A stretch of DNA of 38,989 bases from CAYTIB01 sp964437725 (GTDB taxonomy: Bacteria; UBA8248; JACPRG01; G963555815): contig CAYTIB010000038.1 in the NCBI GenBank assembly GCA_964437725.1, positions 1-38,989 of the forward strand. Reading direction: 5' to 3'. Below the pieces are notes generated by a model that saw nothing but the letters and a program-made list of their open reading frames with translations, had not been told where the DNA came from and did no database searches. Below are positions 8,386 through 16,256 of the stretch, one piece after another. The stretch's first letter is position 1. Each line of letters opens with the position of its first letter. The translations under genes and the position numbers were made by a program.

Positions 8386-9525
8386 TCAGACCCGTTTTAT
8401 ACCTGTCACTGCAAAACTTGCTAAAAAGGTTGTAGCCCCAAGTATTGCAATGCCCCCCTGAAAACTCCAGACATCGGCGATTGTACCCAATACCCATGGG
8501 GTAACACCAAACCCGAAAGCCGCCCCAATTCCGATAACAAGGCCCGTCGCTGCACCTCGGACACTAGTAGCCGTCAAACGTGCGATCAGAATCAGTCCGA
8601 CTGGAAAAAACATATTTACCACCAAGCCTTCAAAAACCACGAAAAGACCAACCCCAACGTTGTCTGGCCAAAGAGCAACTCCGATTAGTGAAATTCCAGA
8701 AAACGCTAGAATCCATCCCAAGAGAGTGCGACACTGAAACCGATCAGCCAGAAAACCCGCATAAACCGCAGAAAAAATTGCCAGTCCACGTCCGAGAGCA
8801 AAAAACTGGTTCGCGGTGGACAGATCCATACCTCTTTCTTTGACAAGGTAGACAGGGAACAAAAACCCGGCACCTAAAGCCCCTCCGGATGCCAAGACCC
8901 ACAGACCACCTAGCGTGATCAGACTTCGATTTCGAACCACTGCCACGACACTTCCACTAGCGCTTTCTGACTTCGGTTCCTCTTTAGGTGCAGTCAAAAG
9001 AAACAACAATATTGCCAGAATTCCTATTGCGGCCAGACCCCAAAAAACAAAACGCCAGGAAAAAACCGATAGAAAAAAAACAGCGATGAGAGGCGCAACA
9101 AATTGTCCACCCGGGGCAGCAGAATCAAAAAAAGCTATACTCTTTCCCCATTGTTCTCTTCCGTAGGCCGCCGTAATTAACGGAATTGCGGATGGCAACA
9201 CCGTTCCAGTCGTCAAACCAATACAAAATGTCAGGACACAAACTACAAATAGACCTGGGGCCCATCGCATCAGGACGAGAGAGCAAAGAAGTAGGACAAG
9301 AGCGATCAGTAGTGCCCGCCGGTAACCCAGGAGACGACTCCAAAATGGGACGCTGAGCAAAGAGGTGGTGTAGCCGATGCTCAGGAACAGAAAGATACGA
9401 CCAGCCTGTTCATGAGAAATTCCAAATTCATCTTCAACCAAGGGCAAGACTGGACCAAGAATCATTCTGGAAGCATGGGATAACATCCAAAGTAGCCAAG
9501 CGGTTAGTAAAAACGAGTGGCGCAT
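8386..9525 (-). CDS. Major facilitator superfamily transporter
   Basis: A ~379-residue integral membrane protein with about twelve hydrophobic segments, as expected for an MFS permease. The cytoplasmic loop 2-3 signature region reads SRLLGYRRALL, and a repeated version, AGFLADRFQCRTLLG, falls in the second half (GFLADR-type motif A). The central loop is rich in charged and Ser residues (PKEEPKSESASG), separating the two six-helix bundles. The start is placed at ATG 9525 (MRHSFLL), which begins directly before the first helix; an upstream TTG at 9585 would add 20 residues. Substrate unknown. It converges on the MoeB-like gene and is read away from pyrE's downstream side. Confidence 0.85.
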   Translation of the reverse strand: MRHSFLLTAWLLWMLSHASRMILGPVLPLVEDEFGISHEQAGRIFLFLSIGYTTSLLSVPFWSRLLGYRRALLIALVLLLCSLVLMRWAPGLFVVCVLTFCIGLTTGTVLPSAIPLITAAYGREQWGKSIAFFDSAAPGGQFVAPLIAVFFLSVFSWRFVFWGLAAIGILAILLFLLTAPKEEPKSESASGSVVAVVRNRSLITLGGLWVLASGGALGAGFLFPVYLVKERGMDLSTANQFFALGRGLAIFSAVYAGFLADRFQCRTLLGWILAFSGISLIGVALWPDNVGVGLFVVFEGLVVNMFFPVGLILIARLTATSVRGAATGLVIGIGAAFGFGVTPWVLGTIADVWSFQGGIAILGATTFLASFAVTGIKRV

Positions 9526-9714
9526 TATTAAAATCCAGACTTGACCAATTAAGGAGAATAATAGCGAGTGGTAGCAGGAATACAAAACAGCCGTGACGGT
9601 ACCTGCAAAACCTCAGCCGGATATCAGCGGCACACCCGAAACCAAGAATATGGGCAAAGGGGGCAATAGACTATACAAGGAAGACAGATTATCAGATTCT
9701 GTCCCGGAAGGATG

Positions 9715-10272
9715 TTAGTCTCCAAAAAAATCATCTCTTTCAAAAAGAGATTCTAGCTGATAACCTTCCTCGGCAAGTTTTTCCTTCCCACCCTCGTTTC
9801 GGTCGACTACGACTAACACGCGTTCAACTACAAGGCCTTCCGCCTCCGCCCGATGGATCGCATGCAACATAGATCCCCCCGTTGTCGTTACGTCTTCCAG
9901 GATGGCAACTTTCATCCCTTCGCGTAGATTGTTCTTTCCTTCAATCCAGGCACTCGTCCCATGAAACTTAGGTTCTTTTCGAACAATAAAAGCCACCATT
10001 GGCTCATCATGTTGATGGCTCACCAAAGCGGTAGCTGTAACCAGGGGATCAGCTCCCATGGTGGGACCACCAACAGCTTCAATCCCCACACCCTTCAGAC
10101 GATCGAAAATAAGCTCACCGACCAACTTCAGCCCCATTGGATGAAGAGTGGCTTGTTTCCCATCGATATACCAGTCACTTTTCAACCCTGACGTCAAAAC
10201 AATCTCTCTCTTCTCAAATGCTCGTTCGATTAGTAGCTTTCTGAGTGATTCCCGGTCTTGCTCGATCGACAT
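9715..10272 (-). CDS. pyrE: Orotate phosphoribosyltransferase
   Basis: A 185-residue enzyme that joins orotate to PRPP to give OMP in pyrimidine synthesis. The PRPP loop LEDVTTTGGS (about 128-137) and the flexible loop VRKEPKFHGT (103-112, with the catalytic Lys) are both intact, as is GLKSDWYIDGKQATL near residues 30-44. Length is typical of the short bacterial type. AGGGAGG lies 8 nt before the ATG. The gene is alone, with no other pyr gene beside it. An 11 bp inverted repeat 52 bp upstream of the start could be an operator. Confidence 0.95.
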   Translation of the reverse strand: MSIEQDRESLRKLLIERAFEKREIVLTSGLKSDWYIDGKQATLHPMGLKLVGELIFDRLKGVGIEAVGGPTMGADPLVTATALVSHQHDEPMVAFIVRKEPKFHGTSAWIEGKNNLREGMKVAILEDVTTTGGSMLHAIHRAEAEGLVVERVLVVVDRNEGGKEKLAEEGYQLESLFERDDFFGD

Positions 10273-10324
10273 GGACTCTTACCTCCCTATAGGCTCAGCA
10301 TTAGAATAAGCATTTTTTTTGCGA

Positions 10325-10366
10325 AATTGAAAATCTTCCTAAACGATCTTCTTCCGATTTTCAATT
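10325..10366. promoter_or_regulatory. Perfect 11 bp inverted repeat upstream of pyrE
   Basis: AATTGAAAATC (10325-10335) and GATTTTCAATT (10356-10366) are exact reverse complements separated by 20 nt. Neither strand has a T-run directly after the second arm, so it does not look like a terminator. A run of eight T (plus strand) at about 10313-10320 lies between it and pyrE. Arm length and spacing suit a dimeric repressor or an RNA hairpin in the pyrE leader; which of these is not decidable here. Confidence 0.5.
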
Positions 10367-10654
10367 GATGCCAACAGTATCCAAATCAAGAAACAAGTCG
10401 GGACAAACAAGTGGGCCATTCAGAGAAGAAAAGATTGAAAAAATCAACGAGGTACGCTTCACCCGCACCCCAAACCGTCACTTCCACGAGACAACTCGAG
10501 CATGGGAAGAGAAGGGAACTTCAGACGGGGAGCGAGGAAGCCCCGGAGAACCAGGGCAGCCCTATAATCTAACAGTCCTCAACGGTCAAACCCAGTCTTG
10601 CCCAAACTCCGTACCCACTGAATTTTTCGAAGGAGCAAGTAGAATCTCCTTTAT
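10367..10654. other. Intergenic region, no gene recognised
   Basis: Together with the pyrE leader this is about 380 bp without a supported gene. A 175-codon open frame crosses it on the plus strand and runs antisense into the lipoprotein gene; it lacks family features and a ribosome site. A GC-rich tract at about 10526-10562 contains CGGGG...CCCCG and GGGCAGCCC pairings and could fold, so an unannotated small RNA is possible, but it matches none of RNase P, tmRNA or SRP RNA that I know. Confidence 0.4.
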
Positions 10655-11119
10655 TTATTTTCTTTTTAACGATCCAAGTCCGGACGAACCATCGTCCCTG
10701 GGTCCGATCGTGATCTCGACGGCTGTTTTAAGTGCAGATCTGTGTACGCGCATTAACGTGCTCCAGCCTTCTTTCTCGAAATTCATCGAGACAATCCCCT
10801 TAGCCTCAATCGAATTCACGAGACGCCAAGCATGTTTCGGCATCTCGTTTTTAAAGAACTCCACAATCTCATTGATAGATTCACTGCCATAATATACAAG
10901 GATGCCTGCCTTGATACTCTGCGTTTCGAAGATAAAGGATTCATTAGGACTGATTTTCAGCTTTGGATGAACCGGGACATCCTCAAACCGATACTGTGGT
11001 GCAAGAGACGCATCGCTAACCGGGGATTTCAAAGGTGTGCAGCCAGAAACCGCGAGAACTGTGGCCAGGAACACGAACAGTGAAAACTGGAAAAACCAAT
11101 TACTCGAGAATTTTCTCAC
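10655..11119 (-). CDS. Small putative lipoprotein of unknown function
   Basis: About 154 residues. The N-terminus has a basic head (VRKFSSNW), a hydrophobic core (FSLFVFLATVLAV) and a lipobox SGC, so the protein is probably exported and lipid-anchored. The mature part, beginning TPLKSPVSD, has a compact mixed domain with FIFETQSIKAGILVYYG, an amphipathic helix IVEFFKNEMPKHAW and a basic tail. I have the impression that similar small lipoproteins occur in Geobacter-like genomes, but I cannot name the family. The start is uncertain: the frame is open to 11296, and the GTG at 11119 is chosen because it places a standard signal peptide at the very N-terminus. It is divergent from the amidase gene. 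Confidence 0.6.
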   Translation of the reverse strand: MRKFSSNWFFQFSLFVFLATVLAVSGCTPLKSPVSDASLAPQYRFEDVPVHPKLKISPNESFIFETQSIKAGILVYYGSESINEIVEFFKNEMPKHAWRLVNSIEAKGIVSMNFEKEGWSTLMRVHRSALKTAVEITIGPRDDGSSGLGSLKRK

Positions 11120-11354
11120 TCTTCGAATCCGACCAACGGACGTGGCGCAAGGGTGATGATACAAACCAACGCTTTCGCTATTGTGATAAATTGTTAGATT
11201 AAGGGTTTTCATTTGCTGGGTCCCCACAACCTTGGGCTCAAATGACATCAGATGAGTCGGAACTGGATTAGCACAACAGAGAAAAAACCGCAACATTTTC
11301 TTTTAACATCAGAAACTTTATGGTTCCGACAAAAAGAAACAAAAAGGTCATGAT

Positions 11355-12269
11355 TTGAAGTCACAAAAACAAAAACAATACTATCCTAGTTCGCCATCAA
11401 ATGCAGGTAATCTGCCTTTATGCGAAAGGGTCTGCCTCCATGCTACCCGTTGGATCTTACACCTATTTGTCGTGATTCTCATGACGGTCAGCACATCAGC
11501 ACAGCGCTCACTTCCAGTTCCCCCCGTTTTACCCACTAATCCGGGAAAAATTACGTCCGGCATGGACAACCCGACAAGTCCATCGACCAAATCCAATAAC
11601 ACTCCCCTCGCCATCCCGCTACACACAGTTGTAATCGATCCCGGACATGGCGGCAGGGACACGGGAGTCCGCGGAGACGGCGGGCTGTTGGAAAAAGAGG
11701 TGTCATTTCTAACAGCGGTAAAAGTTGCAAAACTTATTAAAGGCAAGCTAGGAGCACGGGTCGTCTTGACTAGATCGGGAGACTTTAGCCTCCCCCTGCT
11801 AGAACGAACGGCAATAGTCAATAGGACAAAAGGTCAGCTTTTTCTGAGCCTTCATGCCGAAGGAAGCTTCCGGAGAGAGAGCTCAGGGTTTCGAATTTTC
11901 ATCTCGAAACCGACATCAAAGCCAGGGAAACAATTAGCTGATTCTGAGGAAAACATCAATCTACAAACACCTCAATGGGACCTGGCCCAGGATACTCATA
12001 GGATGGAAGCCTTGCGATTGGGCAAACTACTTCGTCAAGCTCTCGCAAGGCAAACAGGTTTGGCTACAAATCCAGTCCAGGAGACACGGTCAATGGTATT
12101 GAAGGGGGCCAAGGCACCGGCAGTCCTAATCAGTCTTGGACACCTAACGAACCTTCGGGATGAAGCTCTTTTGGAAAGAAATGAATTCCTTGAAAAAGTT
12201 GCAGAAGCAATTTTTCAAGGAATAATAGATTTTCTTGAAGGTAAACAAGCTTCCAACAATCTCCGGTAG
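11355..12269 (+). CDS. N-acetylmuramoyl-L-alanine amidase-family protein (Amidase_3), catalytic Glu replaced
   Basis: A 304-residue exported protein: a hydrophobic signal segment at about 32-48 ending TSAQ, a Ser/Pro/Thr-rich linker to ~88, then an Amidase_3 domain. This family cleaves the bond between MurNAc and the stem peptide. Zinc ligands are His98 (DPGHGG), Glu in EKEV (~113-115) and His167 (SLHAEG). The usual C-terminal motif with the catalytic Glu (LVExGFLSN) reads LISLGHLTN, with Ser260 in the Glu position, so activity may be lost or altered. The start is a TTG at 11355 after AAAAAGG; no ATG lies before the signal segment. It heads the set amidase-GerMN-rph-rdgB, with 21 bp to the next gene. 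Confidence 0.85.
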   Translation: MKSQKQKQYYPSSPSNAGNLPLCERVCLHATRWILHLFVVILMTVSTSAQRSLPVPPVLPTNPGKITSGMDNPTSPSTKSNNTPLAIPLHTVVIDPGHGGRDTGVRGDGGLLEKEVSFLTAVKVAKLIKGKLGARVVLTRSGDFSLPLLERTAIVNRTKGQLFLSLHAEGSFRRESSGFRIFISKPTSKPGKQLADSEENINLQTPQWDLAQDTHRMEALRLGKLLRQALARQTGLATNPVQETRSMVLKGAKAPAVLISLGHLTNLRDEALLERNEFLEKVAEAIFQGIIDFLEGKQASNNLR

Positions 12270-12290
12270 ACTTACAGAAGGAAACAGTTT

Positions 12291-12902
12291 GTGCGTTGGA
12301 TTTTGCCAATTTTGATCATCCTAGGGATCGGAGCAGGGATCATCTTCTCGAATATTGAAAAAGTGAACATTCCCCCTCAATTGAAATCTAATATGCTCTC
12401 CCGAATAACGAGAGATAAGTCCAAACCTACTCCCTTGACCCATAAAGCTTTAACACCCAAAGACAGAAAACAATATGTGCTCACTTTCGCAGTGCAAGAT
12501 GGTTCCGGATTGCGTTCGGAAACAAGAGAACTTCCCAGGCCACGTACACTCCGAGAATCGGTACGCTTGGTCCTTGAGGAATTGATCCGGGGGTCCAGAA
12601 CAGGACTCGTCCAGACCCTTCCTCGCGCATCCAAAATACTGGAAGTATTCTTGGACGGTCAGGGGACGGTCTATGTAGATTTTAGTAAGGAAATATCAAC
12701 TGAACATCCCGGAGGCGTATGGACAGAGTCTGTGACCGTCGCGTCGGTTGTCCAAACACTAACAGCAAACTTCCAGTCAATCCGGAGGGTAGCCTTCCTG
12801 GTTGGAGGAAAAACTCAAGAAACATTAGCCGGCCACATCGATATTCGCGGGCCAATCAGCCGTTTCGAAGCAGGGCTTCTACATTCGGTAAGCGATCCCT
12901 AG
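12291..12902 (+). CDS. GerMN-domain protein, membrane-anchored
   Basis: A 203-residue protein with an N-terminal membrane segment (ILPILIILGIGAGIIF) and a GerMN domain at about 65-195. The recognisable part is the stretch around ESVRLVLEELIRGS, then VYVDFSKEI and WTESVTVASVVQTL. GerMN was named from spore germination protein GerM, but many non-sporulating bacteria have it next to amidases, where it is thought to bind peptidoglycan or act in wall turnover. The start is GTG with GAAGGAAA 6 nt upstream. Its position directly after the amidase fits a shared envelope role. Confidence 0.8.
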   Translation: MRWILPILIILGIGAGIIFSNIEKVNIPPQLKSNMLSRITRDKSKPTPLTHKALTPKDRKQYVLTFAVQDGSGLRSETRELPRPRTLRESVRLVLEELIRGSRTGLVQTLPRASKILEVFLDGQGTVYVDFSKEISTEHPGGVWTESVTVASVVQTLTANFQSIRRVAFLVGGKTQETLAGHIDIRGPISRFEAGLLHSVSDP

Positions 12903-12953
12903 GAATTTTCGAGGGACAAGAAAAAGGTCCATACAGAAAGAAAGGGTTGATGG

Positions 12954-13718
12954 ATGTCTAATGAAGCATCTACAAGAAACAATGAAAGGCGTTCAGATGA
13001 AATGCGCCCGGTAACGATTGAGATGAACCCTCTTGCCATGGCCGAAGGATCGGTTCAGATCTCAGTTGGTAAGACACGAGTCATCTGCTCTGCCACAATC
13101 GAAAATAACATCCCAAGTTGGCTAAAAGGGAAAGAAGAGGGTTGGGTAACTGCTGAGTATGCCATGCTCCCACGATCAAGCGACCAGCGGATCCCACGCG
13201 AATCGGTACGGGGGAAACAGTCTGGAAGGACCCAGGAAATCCAGCGACTAATCGGTAGATCTATGCGTGCAATCGTAGATCGAAAAGCCCTTGGAGAACG
13301 CATGATAATATTGGATTGTGATGTGATCCAGGCAGATGGAGGAACCCGAACAGCTTCCATTACGGGAGCCTACCTGGCATTGGCTCAAGCCATTCACCGA
13401 TTCGAGATGTCCGGGGATATCCAGAAAAAAGTTCTTCTGGACAGCGTAGCAGCAACAAGTGTGGGAATTGTTGGGGGGAAGCATTTTCTCGATTTGGACT
13501 ATTCCGAAGATTCTGTCGCAGAGGTTGACATGAATGTGGTGATGACGGGAAGCGGCCAAATCATCGAAATTCAAGGAACTGCGGAGGGTGCGCCCTTCTC
13601 TTTTGACGAGCTAGATCAGCTGAATAAACTAGCCGTTAAAGGAATACAATCGCTAACACAAATACAAGAAGAAACATTGAAGGAAATCCGGGAGGAGATC
13701 CAGAAAGGAACCCCATAG
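12954..13718 (+). CDS. rph: Ribonuclease PH
   Basis: A 254-residue phosphorolytic 3'-5' exoribonuclease that trims tRNA 3' ends. The N-terminal RPVTIEMN...AEGSVQISVG segment, the central RGKQSGRTQEIQRLIGRSMR segment with the phosphate-binding Arg residues, and DCDVIQADGGTRTASITGA are all highly conserved in RNase PH. The tail beyond DQLNKLAVKGI is normal length, so it is not the truncated E. coli K-12 type. ATG at 12954; an upstream GTTGATGG gives only a weak ribosome site. It is followed after 1 nt by rdgB, which is a common pairing. Confidence 0.95.
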   Translation: MSNEASTRNNERRSDEMRPVTIEMNPLAMAEGSVQISVGKTRVICSATIENNIPSWLKGKEEGWVTAEYAMLPRSSDQRIPRESVRGKQSGRTQEIQRLIGRSMRAIVDRKALGERMIILDCDVIQADGGTRTASITGAYLALAQAIHRFEMSGDIQKKVLLDSVAATSVGIVGGKHFLDLDYSEDSVAEVDMNVVMTGSGQIIEIQGTAEGAPFSFDELDQLNKLAVKGIQSLTQIQEETLKEIREEIQKGTP

Positions 13719-13719
13719 T

Positions 13720-14412
13720 TTGGGTCAGGATAAGAAGGGAAAACGACCCGTTCTACTACTTGCAACCCATAATCGGCACAAGGTCGAAGAAATGACCGCA
13801 ATCCTAACTGAAACTTTCAAAGCAAAACCCTCAGAGACACACGAGGAACAAAGGTTCATATCGCTCCTTGATTTTCCAAATTTCGAACCTCCACCTGAAA
13901 CGGGCAGTACCTATCGGGAAAATGCGGAGAAGAAAGCTTGTGCGGCTGCCAAAGCCACAGGGCACATTGCCCTGGGCGATGACTCAGGGCTAGAGATCGA
14001 TGCGCTCAATGGTGCCCCCGGTATTCACTCTGCCCGGTGGATGGGAAACTACTCACAGCGAGAGAAAAACGAAAGAATTTTAGAACTTCTAAAAAATCAC
14101 GACGTAGACCATCGAAGGGCTTGCTTCCGCTGTTCCTTGGCAGTCTGTCATCCAGGTAAAAGCCAGAATCAAATCGTCCAAACTTTTGAGGGCGGCTTAG
14201 AAGGCTTCATCACAGGGCCTGCATCTGGTAGTGGGGGCTTCGGCTACGATCCTATTTTTCTACCCGGTGACGTCTGGAAAACCAACGGACAGAGCCTTGC
14301 GGAGCTTGAACCCGAGGTTAAGAATGCAATCAGCCACAGGGCTAAGGCACTTAAACAGGCCGCTATTTACCTCGATTCCACTCTCAATAAGCCAAAAATT
14401 TGCCTGGAATGA
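13720..14412 (+). CDS. rdgB: XTP/dITP diphosphatase (RdgB/HAM1)
   Basis: A 230-residue house-cleaning pyrophosphatase that removes ITP, dITP and XTP from the nucleotide pool. Motifs: LATHNRHKVEEM at the N-terminus, ALGDDSGLEIDALNGAPG (metal-binding acidic residues), GSGGFGYDPIFLP and AISHRAKAL near the C-terminus. About ten to fifteen extra residues (AKPSETHEEQRF region) lie between the first strand and the SLLDFPN segment compared with the short E. coli form. The start must be the TTG at 13720 because the first ATG falls inside the conserved N-terminal motif. It is probably translationally coupled to rph, whose stop codon ends 1 nt before. Confidence 0.93.
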   Translation: MGQDKKGKRPVLLLATHNRHKVEEMTAILTETFKAKPSETHEEQRFISLLDFPNFEPPPETGSTYRENAEKKACAAAKATGHIALGDDSGLEIDALNGAPGIHSARWMGNYSQREKNERILELLKNHDVDHRRACFRCSLAVCHPGKSQNQIVQTFEGGLEGFITGPASGSGGFGYDPIFLPGDVWKTNGQSLAELEPEVKNAISHRAKALKQAAIYLDSTLNKPKICLE

Positions 14413-14477
14413 TCGCGCTTTTATTGCAGTAAATCATAAAGGTTCGATGACTTTTAGCAAAAAACTACCCACGCCAA

Positions 14478-15587
14478 TCAGGATATGTCTTCATCCAGAA
14501 GCCGATCTACCTTATCAGTCCCATTCTGGTCAGCATTTTCTCCCAAATCCGCCTCACGGATTTTTTCACCTCGGTTCAATATCTTCCCAGCGGAAATTTC
14601 GATCTGGTTCAAATCCTCTCTTGCTTGTTCAAAATGCTTTTTGAGATTGCCTGCACGGGTACTTAGGCGGTTAACGTCATCAACCATCTTCAGTACCTCT
14701 GTCTGGATAACGCCAGCTTGTTCTTTCATTTGAATATCTTTGAAAATCGCACGTACGGTCATAAGGGTTGCCATCAATGTTGAGGGTGAAACTATGAATA
14801 CCTTCCTGCGGTGAGATTCTTGCACTACGTCTGGTAGGCTTGCATGTATTTCCGCATAAACCGCCTCTGCCGGTAGGAACATCAAAGCACAATCGGCAGT
14901 TTCACCCGTAGAGGGCAAAATATACTTTCCTGAAATGTCCTGCACATGCTTTTTTACCGCAATCCCTAGATCTCTAAGAGAGGTCTTCTTTTGCTCATCA
15001 TTCTCGGACTTCCGAAAGGCAAGATAACTTTCAAGTGGAAATTTTGAGTCAACAACAATCGGCCCTGGTGGTTTCGGTAAGAGAAGCAAACAATCTGCCT
15101 GTTTCCCATTCGAAAAAGCCGGAGGCTTTTCCTTCCATTGGTTCGGAGCTAACATATTTCTCAACAAGTCATAAAGCTGTATTTCACCAAAGTGCCCTCT
15201 TGATTGTGTGTTGGATAGAATGTCTTGAAACTTGACCACCGCTTCGGAAAGATTGGTAGTCTTTTCGACAGTTGAATCTATCTTCTGCATTCGTTCGTAA
15301 AGATTTCTCACCGTTTCATATAACTTATCTTTTTCTTCCTTGAGAATCTGACTATGTTCTTTCACTCCGCCATCGATAGTTCTCACAAGATTTTCCAGAC
15401 GGTCATCCATGCTTTTTTGTTTTTGTGTAACACTATCAGAAAAATCCGTCTGCTCCCGAGAGACCTCGTCTGTTTTCTGTTTTAGTTTCTTTATGTAAAA
15501 AGTGAGTAAACACACACACGCAACAATCACGACACAAGTCAGCAAAGCGCATGAAACAACAACAACTGCAATCCCGGTATTTCCCAT
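14478..15587 (-). CDS. rmuC: DNA recombination protein RmuC homologue
   Basis: A 369-residue membrane-anchored protein of the RmuC family, which limits DNA inversions and is thought to be a nuclease. It begins with a transmembrane helix (about residues 5-32), followed by a coiled coil to ~125 and the conserved RmuC core: SRGHFGEIQLYDLLRNML, PIVVDSKFPLE, DCALMFLPAEAVYAE and VFIVSPSTLMATL. The acidic and Lys residues of the PD-(D/E)XK-like site (VDSKFPLE) are kept. It is shorter than E. coli RmuC mainly in the coiled coil and tail. AAAGGAG lies ~9 nt before the ATG. It converges with rdgB. Confidence 0.92.
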   Translation of the reverse strand: MGNTGIAVVVVSCALLTCVVIVACVCLLTFYIKKLKQKTDEVSREQTDFSDSVTQKQKSMDDRLENLVRTIDGGVKEHSQILKEEKDKLYETVRNLYERMQKIDSTVEKTTNLSEAVVKFQDILSNTQSRGHFGEIQLYDLLRNMLAPNQWKEKPPAFSNGKQADCLLLLPKPPGPIVVDSKFPLESYLAFRKSENDEQKKTSLRDLGIAVKKHVQDISGKYILPSTGETADCALMFLPAEAVYAEIHASLPDVVQESHRRKVFIVSPSTLMATLMTVRAIFKDIQMKEQAGVIQTEVLKMVDDVNRLSTRAGNLKKHFEQAREDLNQIEISAGKILNRGEKIREADLGENADQNGTDKVDRLLDEDIS

Positions 15588-15931
15588 CTCAAGAAGTCTC
15601 CTTTGGCATAACCCCCTAATAATACCCCATACGTGATTCCTCCTGCCTCCACTTAAGCGAATTTATTGAAATATTGAAAGTATCCCATAACAATTTGATT
15701 TGAAATGATTATTTACATTTCCAAACCTATCAAATAGGATGTGGTTATATTTTCCCATGTTGCAACTAACCACATCGAGATTATGTAGTTTTTATCTGTA
15801 GCACCTAGCAAAGAGGTAAAGTATTCATAAAACGGAGTGCCGATGTTGAAGAGCGAAAAAACTATTAACAAAGAGGTTGCCTCGCCTAAGCAGCCGGACT
15901 AGATTTAAAAGCGATTTCAAATAATAACCAC
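15588..15931. other. Intergenic region between rmuC and tRNA-Pro, with an inverted repeat and possible promoter
   Basis: This 344 bp AT-rich region should hold the rmuC promoter (minus strand) and the tRNA-Pro promoter (plus strand). TTTACA at 15712-15717 and TAGGAT at 15735-15740, 17 bp apart, form a fair plus-strand promoter. A perfect 10 bp inverted repeat starts at 15738. A 19-codon open frame with GGAG before its ATG runs 15843-15902 and ends 29 bp before the tRNA; it may be chance. Confidence 0.5.
15738..15776. promoter_or_regulatory. Perfect 10 bp inverted repeat overlapping a possible -10 element
   Basis: GATGTGGTTA (15738-15747) and TAACCACATC (15767-15776) are exact reverse complements with a 19 nt loop. 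The left arm overlaps the end of a plus-strand TAGGAT box, so binding or folding here could affect transcription towards tRNA-Pro. No T-run follows on either strand. Confidence 0.45.
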
Positions 15932-16009
<78 letters not shown>

Positions 16010-16154
16010 TAATTTTGATGACTTAGCTGGTTCTCGAATTTTCAAATTCTGAAATTACAGGGACTTTTGTTCCGCCTAATCACCTTTTGCTGCGTCTTAG
16101 ATCTAATCCAGATCCTTCCTGCTCAATTTAATAATGAGATTATGTTATGTGGCC

Positions 16155-16160
16155 TATAAT
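16155..16160 (+). promoter_or_regulatory. Candidate -10 box upstream of the Rieske oxygenase gene
   Basis: A perfect TATAAT lies about 97 bp before the start codon of the Rieske gene. The region 17 bp upstream has no good TTGACA match, so this would be a weak or activator-dependent promoter. Confidence 0.35.
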
Positions 16161-16256
16161 CGGGTAGGTTTTCTAGTAAAATCAATATTCCCAGGTTAAA
16201 TAGTATGAGAAGTGCCGCTACTGTAAATTCTTCATTAAGTCTGACAGGGGGTGTTC

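Noticed and set aside
10365..10892. 175-codon open frame, plus strand
   Set aside because: Mostly antisense to the lipoprotein gene and low-complexity in its unique part; no family features.
15843..15902. 19-codon open frame before tRNA-Pro with GGAG upstream
   Set aside because: Too short to support without conservation; mentioned only in the intergenic entry.
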